Origin: AWTP1-13 sp963820375
Lineage (GTDB): Bacteria > Pseudomonadota > Alphaproteobacteria > Rhizobiales > Hyphomicrobiaceae
NCBI GenBank assembly: GCA_963820375.1
Contig: CAWFZX010000022.1
Coordinates: 186,001-250,000 of the forward strand
Length of the DNA: 64,000 nt
Direction of reading: 5' to 3'
Shown: positions 60,504 to 64,000 of the stretch, in pieces
Layout of the letters: each line of letters starts with the position of its first letter
Position numbering within the stretch: the first letter of the stretch is position 1
Translations under genes and position numbers: made by a program
The notes under the pieces: model-generated
What the model was told of the DNA's origin: nothing
The model's input: the letters and a program-made list of their open reading frames with translations, nothing else
The model's database searches: none

Positions 60504-61715
60504 ATGGCCCAGAGCGAACCACGCACACCAATGCCTGCCTTGTGCCGCAGCTGTTGCCAGATCAGCGACGTGGTCGCTGCGGATTGTCGGCGGTGTGGGG
60601 GGAGGCGGCTCGTCAGCCACCCAGAATTGGAAAGCCTCGGCATTGCCCACATCGACTGCGACGCATTCTACGCCTCCGTCGAAAAGCGCGATCGGCCCGA
60701 GCTTGCTGGTGAGGCGCTGATCGTCGGGCATACCGGTGGCCGCGGTGTGGTCGTGACCGCCTGCTACATCGCCCGCACCTTTGGCGTGCGCTCAGCCATG
60801 CCGATGTTCCAGGCACTGCAACGCTGCCCGCAGGCGCGAGTGATCCAGCCGGACATGGCGAAGTACAAGCGGGTCAGCGAGCAGATCCGCAGCATTTTCC
60901 AATCGGCAACCGATATTATCGAGCCGCTCTCGCTCGACGAGGCCTATCTCGACCTCACCGACGACTATCGAACCGAGGCACCGCCGGCAGCGGAGGCCCT
61001 AGCTCAGCTCGCCGCTCGGATCGAAAGCGAAGTCGGCATCACGGTTTCGATCGGACTTTCGTGCAACAAGTTCCTGGCCAAGCTCGCCTCCGAACTTGAA
61101 AAGCCGCGCGGGTTCTCGGTGATCGGCCGGGACGAAGCCAGGGGCTTCCTGGCCCCGCTTTCGGTACGGAAGATCCATGGCGTCGGTGCCGTGACGGCAG
61201 GCCAGATGGAAGCCAGCGGCCTTAGGACAATCGCCGACCTACAGGCCCTGAACGAGGCCGTGCTGGTCGCGCGCTTCGGCAAATTCGGACACCGTCTTGC
61301 GCTCTATGCGCACGGCAATGACGACCGCCGTGTCACCCCCTACCAAGCGCTGAAAAGCATCTCCGCCGAAACCACCTTTCAGCACGACACCGCCTCAGCC
61401 GGGGAGCTGCGTGACATCGCCGGTCGGCTCAGCGAACGCGTCGCCGGCCAACTCTTGCGCAAGGGCGTGGCCGGCAGCGGCATCGTGCTCAAGCTCAAGA
61501 CCTCTGATTTTCGCATCCTCAGCCGCAGCCGGCGCCTGTCGCATCCGACCCAGAAGGCACAGGTGATCTACGAAAATGTCGCGGCGCTGATCGACAAGGC
61601 CGCTGACGGCCGCACCTTCCGGCTCATCGGCGTCGGCGTTGTCGACATTGAGGCGGCGGCCAGTGCGGACCCGCTGGACCTATTTAGCTACGGCGTAGGC
61701 AGCAAAACGGAATGA
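60504..61715 (+). CDS. dinB: DNA polymerase IV (DinB) with N-terminal zinc-finger extension
   Basis: A Y-family translesion polymerase of 403 residues from the ATG at 60504 (MAQSEPRTPMPALCRSC); the frame is open to 60426. The N-terminus carries a CRSC and CRRC pair, a probable zinc ribbon found in alphaproteobacterial DinB proteins. The polymerase part begins LGIAHIDCDAFYASVEKRD, with the metal-binding DxD, and IEPLSLDEAYLDLTDD holds the catalytic Asp-Glu. The thumb and little-finger regions follow (GSGIVLKLKTSDFRILSRSR). The beta-clamp peptide near the C-terminus is DPLDLFSYG. Full length. Confidence 0.94.
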   Translation: MAQSEPRTPMPALCRSCCQISDVVAADCRRCGGRRLVSHPELESLGIAHIDCDAFYASVEKRDRPELAGEALIVGHTGGRGVVVTACYIARTFGVRSAMPMFQALQRCPQARVIQPDMAKYKRVSEQIRSIFQSATDIIEPLSLDEAYLDLTDDYRTEAPPAAEALAQLAARIESEVGITVSIGLSCNKFLAKLASELEKPRGFSVIGRDEARGFLAPLSVRKIHGVGAVTAGQMEASGLRTIADLQALNEAVLVARFGKFGHRLALYAHGNDDRRVTPYQALKSISAETTFQHDTASAGELRDIAGRLSERVAGQLLRKGVAGSGIVLKLKTSDFRILSRSRRLSHPTQKAQVIYENVAALIDKAADGRTFRLIGVGVVDIEAAASADPLDLFSYGVGSKTE

Positions 61716-61902
61716 CCTTGCCCGGCAGGAACCGGCAGCGAGGTCTTCGCGGTTCGGCTGGCAAGCCAGCTGTTCATGGCCGCCGGCGCGAGGTAGTCGG
61801 TCGCTGGCGCGGTCAAGGTCCGCCGCTGCCACGACCGTTCGCAAACCAGCCAGCCTAGGAATATACTGGCGGCCAAAACACACGATCTCGCAGGAAGCAC
61901 GC

Positions 61903-63063
61903 ATGATCCGCAGCCACGATCGCATTTTGACGACGCATGTGGGCAGCCTGCCCCGTGACAAGGTGCTGACTGATCTCTTGATCCGCCGTGAGGCCGGCGA
62001 AGCCATCGACGCTGATCTGCTGGCCGCGGCGATGGACCGCTCCGTGCGCGCCAGCGTGGCGGCCCAGGTTGCGGCCGGCATCGACGTCGGCAACGACGGT
62101 GAACAGCAACGGGTGGGCTTCCAGACCTATATCCCAGAGCGGATGTCAGGCTTTGGCGGCGAATCCAAGCGCAAAGTCGGCCGCGATTTCGCCGAGGTAC
62201 CCGAGCTGATCGACATGTTCCTGCGCCGGTTTCCAACGCGCAGCAAGATTTCCAACGCGCCGCAGGCAATCGGCGAGGTGCGCTACCTCAACAGCAAGGG
62301 TATTGAGGACGAGATCAGGCGCTTCCAGGTCTCCACCGCGGCAGCTTCTCAACCATTCGTGGAAATGTTTCTGACGGCGCCGTCACCGGGCATCGTCGCC
62401 ACAACGATGGTAAACGCTCATTACGATTCGCACGAAGCCTATCTCATGGCACTGGCGCGGGAGTTGCGGCCGGAATATCTGGCCATCCACCGAGCTGGAC
62501 TATTGCTGCAGATCGATGCGCCGGATCTGGCGATGGAGCGCACCATGACGTTCCAGGATCAAAGCGACAGCGAATTTTTGCGAACCTGTGAGCTGCACAT
62601 GGCGGCGATCAACACCGCTTTGGCAGACATTCCCAAGGAGCGCGTGCGGCTCCACTGCTGTTGGGGCAACTGGGAAGGACCGCACATTCACGACATTGCC
62701 TTGGCGCAGATCTTGCCGGTGCTTTATCAGGCCCGAGCCGGAGCGCTAACGATCGAGTTCGCCAACCCGCGACATCAGCATGAATACGATGCCCTGCGTA
62801 GCCAACCGTTGCCCAAGGACTGGCTGCTCATTCCGGGCGTCATCGACACCACCACCAATTTCGTGGAACACCCGCAAGTCGTGGCGCGGCGCCTGCTGGA
62901 GGCGGTCGATGTGGTGGGCGAACGCGAGCGCGTGATTGCCTCTACCGACTGCGGCTTTGGCACCTTTGCCGGCCGCGAATGGGTCGCCGCCCCTATTGTC
63001 TGGAAGAAATTGCAAGCACTGCGCCAAGGCGCCGATATCGCCTCGGCGCGGCTGTGGGGCTAG
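61903..63063 (+). CDS. Cobalamin-independent methionine synthase II family protein (MetE C-terminal-like)
   Basis: A 386-residue protein resembling the C-terminal catalytic barrel of MetE, a group that includes epoxyalkane:CoM transferases and unknown methyltransferases. It starts MIRSHDRILTTHVGSLPRD. Zinc ligands appear in RVRLHCCWGNWEGPH and in STDCGFGTFAGREWV, with a Glu in TIEFANPRHQHEYDA. No N-terminal MetE half is present, so folate-dependent methionine synthesis is unlikely. The true acceptor is unknown. It seems to be transcribed alone, with a 190-base gap after dinB. Confidence 0.88.
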   Translation: MIRSHDRILTTHVGSLPRDKVLTDLLIRREAGEAIDADLLAAAMDRSVRASVAAQVAAGIDVGNDGEQQRVGFQTYIPERMSGFGGESKRKVGRDFAEVPELIDMFLRRFPTRSKISNAPQAIGEVRYLNSKGIEDEIRRFQVSTAAASQPFVEMFLTAPSPGIVATTMVNAHYDSHEAYLMALARELRPEYLAIHRAGLLLQIDAPDLAMERTMTFQDQSDSEFLRTCELHMAAINTALADIPKERVRLHCCWGNWEGPHIHDIALAQILPVLYQARAGALTIEFANPRHQHEYDALRSQPLPKDWLLIPGVIDTTTNFVEHPQVVARRLLEAVDVVGERERVIASTDCGFGTFAGREWVAAPIVWKKLQALRQGADIASARLWG

Positions 63064-63076
63064 GCTCGAGCGAGCT

Positions 63077-63868
63077 TCACTGCGGCCGTGCCGGAAACGC
63101 CCTGCTTCCAGAGCTCTTGGCCAAACCGCGTGCCAAAGAAGCCTGCTCGGGATCCGCCGACTCGGCGGCCACTTCCACGCCGTCCGCCCGCGCATCGCCG
63201 TACAGGATCACCGCGCCGGCCACATCGCCAGGCTGAAGCTGGCGAAAGCGCTCTTCATAGCGGTAGCCCATAACCTGGCCGGCACCGTTGGGGTGGTCGA
63301 GGCCAATTGCATGGCCGATCTCATGCGCGATTGTGTAGCGAATGTCGTAGGTCCTCAAGTCGCCATTGAAGCCGATTTTCCAGGCCTTCGAAGGATTGAG
63401 ACACACCAGCGCCTTGGAGATCGGCTTCAAGCGTTCGCGTGAGGCCGCATCGTAAAAGACATCGGCGAAGGCGTGCCCCGTCGGATCAACTTGAGCGCCC
63501 AGAATAATGTCGGCGTCGGCAGCGCTTTCCGCTTCGCGAAAGTGAATGTCGGCAACTGCCTGCCACATGGCGAAGGCCGCGGCGACCTCAGCACGGAACG
63601 TGGAAATCGTCAGGGCCGATGCCGCCAGCAATTCATCGGGCGCGGTAATCTTTTGGCAATTGCGGGCTCCCGGGAAATCCATCTGCCGGCTGGCGATGGC
63701 GTAGGAAATGACAGGCGTCTTTCCCACAACAGGCTGCCAACGGACGTTGTTGCCGTCCAAGCGAAGGATCTTGTAATTTTCAGCATCGGCCGCGTTGGCC
63801 GCGCTCATCACAACGCCCAAGACAGAGCCCAAGAGGCCCGCAGCAAGGCCAAACGTCGCAATTTTCAA
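63077..63868 (-). CDS. Matrixin-type zinc metalloprotease, exported
   Basis: A secreted metalloprotease of about 263 residues. The zinc site is AHEIGHAIGLDHPNG, the HExxHxxGxxH motif of metzincins, and the Met-turn is likely in GQVMGYRYEERF. A signal peptide (LKIATFGLAAGLLGSVLGVV, ending AANA) begins at a TTG at 63868 with a GGGGGG site upstream; an ATG at 63970 would add 34 residues without changing the rest. The N-terminal propeptide-like part contains YAIASRQMDFPGARNCQKIT. It is on the minus strand, convergent with the MetE-like gene, and its substrate is unknown. Confidence 0.8.
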   Translation of the reverse strand: MKIATFGLAAGLLGSVLGVVMSAANAADAENYKILRLDGNNVRWQPVVGKTPVISYAIASRQMDFPGARNCQKITAPDELLAASALTISTFRAEVAAAFAMWQAVADIHFREAESAADADIILGAQVDPTGHAFADVFYDAASRERLKPISKALVCLNPSKAWKIGFNGDLRTYDIRYTIAHEIGHAIGLDHPNGAGQVMGYRYEERFRQLQPGDVAGAVILYGDARADGVEVAAESADPEQASLARGLAKSSGSRAFPARPQ

Positions 63869-64000
63869 GGCTAGCCCCCCGATAATGCACCGGTCCGTGG
63901 CTGAAGACCGTCGTTCCCCTCCAGGCGCTTCGCAGCTGCAAGAGCCGGGCTGCCTGCGCGCCTGATGCAAAATTGGTAAAGTGTTGATAAAACCCCGTCA

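Overview
The window looks like a chromosomal segment of an alphaproteobacterium of the Rhodospirillales/Hyphomicrobiales type. This rests on its high GC content and on typical alphaproteobacterial neighbourhoods: a ligase-associated helicase followed by PdeM, prkA-yeaH-spoVR, hisA near hisF, thioredoxin-TPR/LON-domain/Trm112, a DUF6460 protein next to mscL, and a DinB with an N-terminal zinc finger. The genus cannot be fixed from the sequence alone.

Layout. 1-6.3 kb: a sodium:solute symporter pair (DUF4212 small subunit plus a large subunit cut by the window edge), divergent from a NarL/LuxR-type response regulator that faces a symporter-domain hybrid histidine kinase; together they resemble the CrbS/CrbR acetate switch. 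6.5-10.6 kb: mscL with an apparent 3' frameshift, a DUF6460 membrane protein, and the DEXH helicase/PdeM repair pair. 10.6-15.6 kb: spoVR, yeaH and prkA (stress kinase module). 15.9-19.4 kb: hisF, hisA, an unknown protein and a DUF533 (YebE-like) protein. 19.5-24.6 kb: a TetR-regulated RND efflux operon with a clear inverted-repeat operator. 25-29.4 kb: a family III CoA-transferase, two small unknown proteins, a thiolase and an XdhC-family protein.

29.4-56.4 kb is an accessory region dominated by a minus-strand exopolysaccharide cluster about 20 kb long. From its 5' end it encodes a 1676-residue RTX protein with three carbohydrate-binding-like repeats and a polysaccharide deacetylase domain, its type I secretion ABC transporter and HlyD adaptor, a GalE/PelX-like epimerase, a PelA-like deacetylase-type protein without the hydrolase domain, a PelB-like TPR protein without a beta-barrel, a short PelD without the GGDEF domain, PelE, PelF, PelG, an ExoF/Wza-like export protein, and a separate GH114 hydrolase equal to the missing half of PelA. 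A Crp/Fnr regulator behind two unusual direct-repeat arrays and a glmS gene (amino-sugar precursor supply) lie beside it. The region holds transposase remnants and ends at tRNA-Gly(GCC), next to which lies a decayed duplicate of the tRNA 3' end.

56.5-64 kb returns to ordinary chromosome: ProX-type editing protein, thioredoxin-TPR, LON-domain protein, Trm112, acyl-CoA dehydrogenase, DinB, a MetE-like methyltransferase and a matrixin-type metalloprotease.

The most interesting system is the rearranged Pel locus. PelA is split in two, the usual outer-membrane barrel and c-di-GMP sensor parts are absent, an ExoF/Wza-type exporter is present instead, and a type-I-secreted RTX deacetylase with intact-looking catalytic motifs is joined to the operon.
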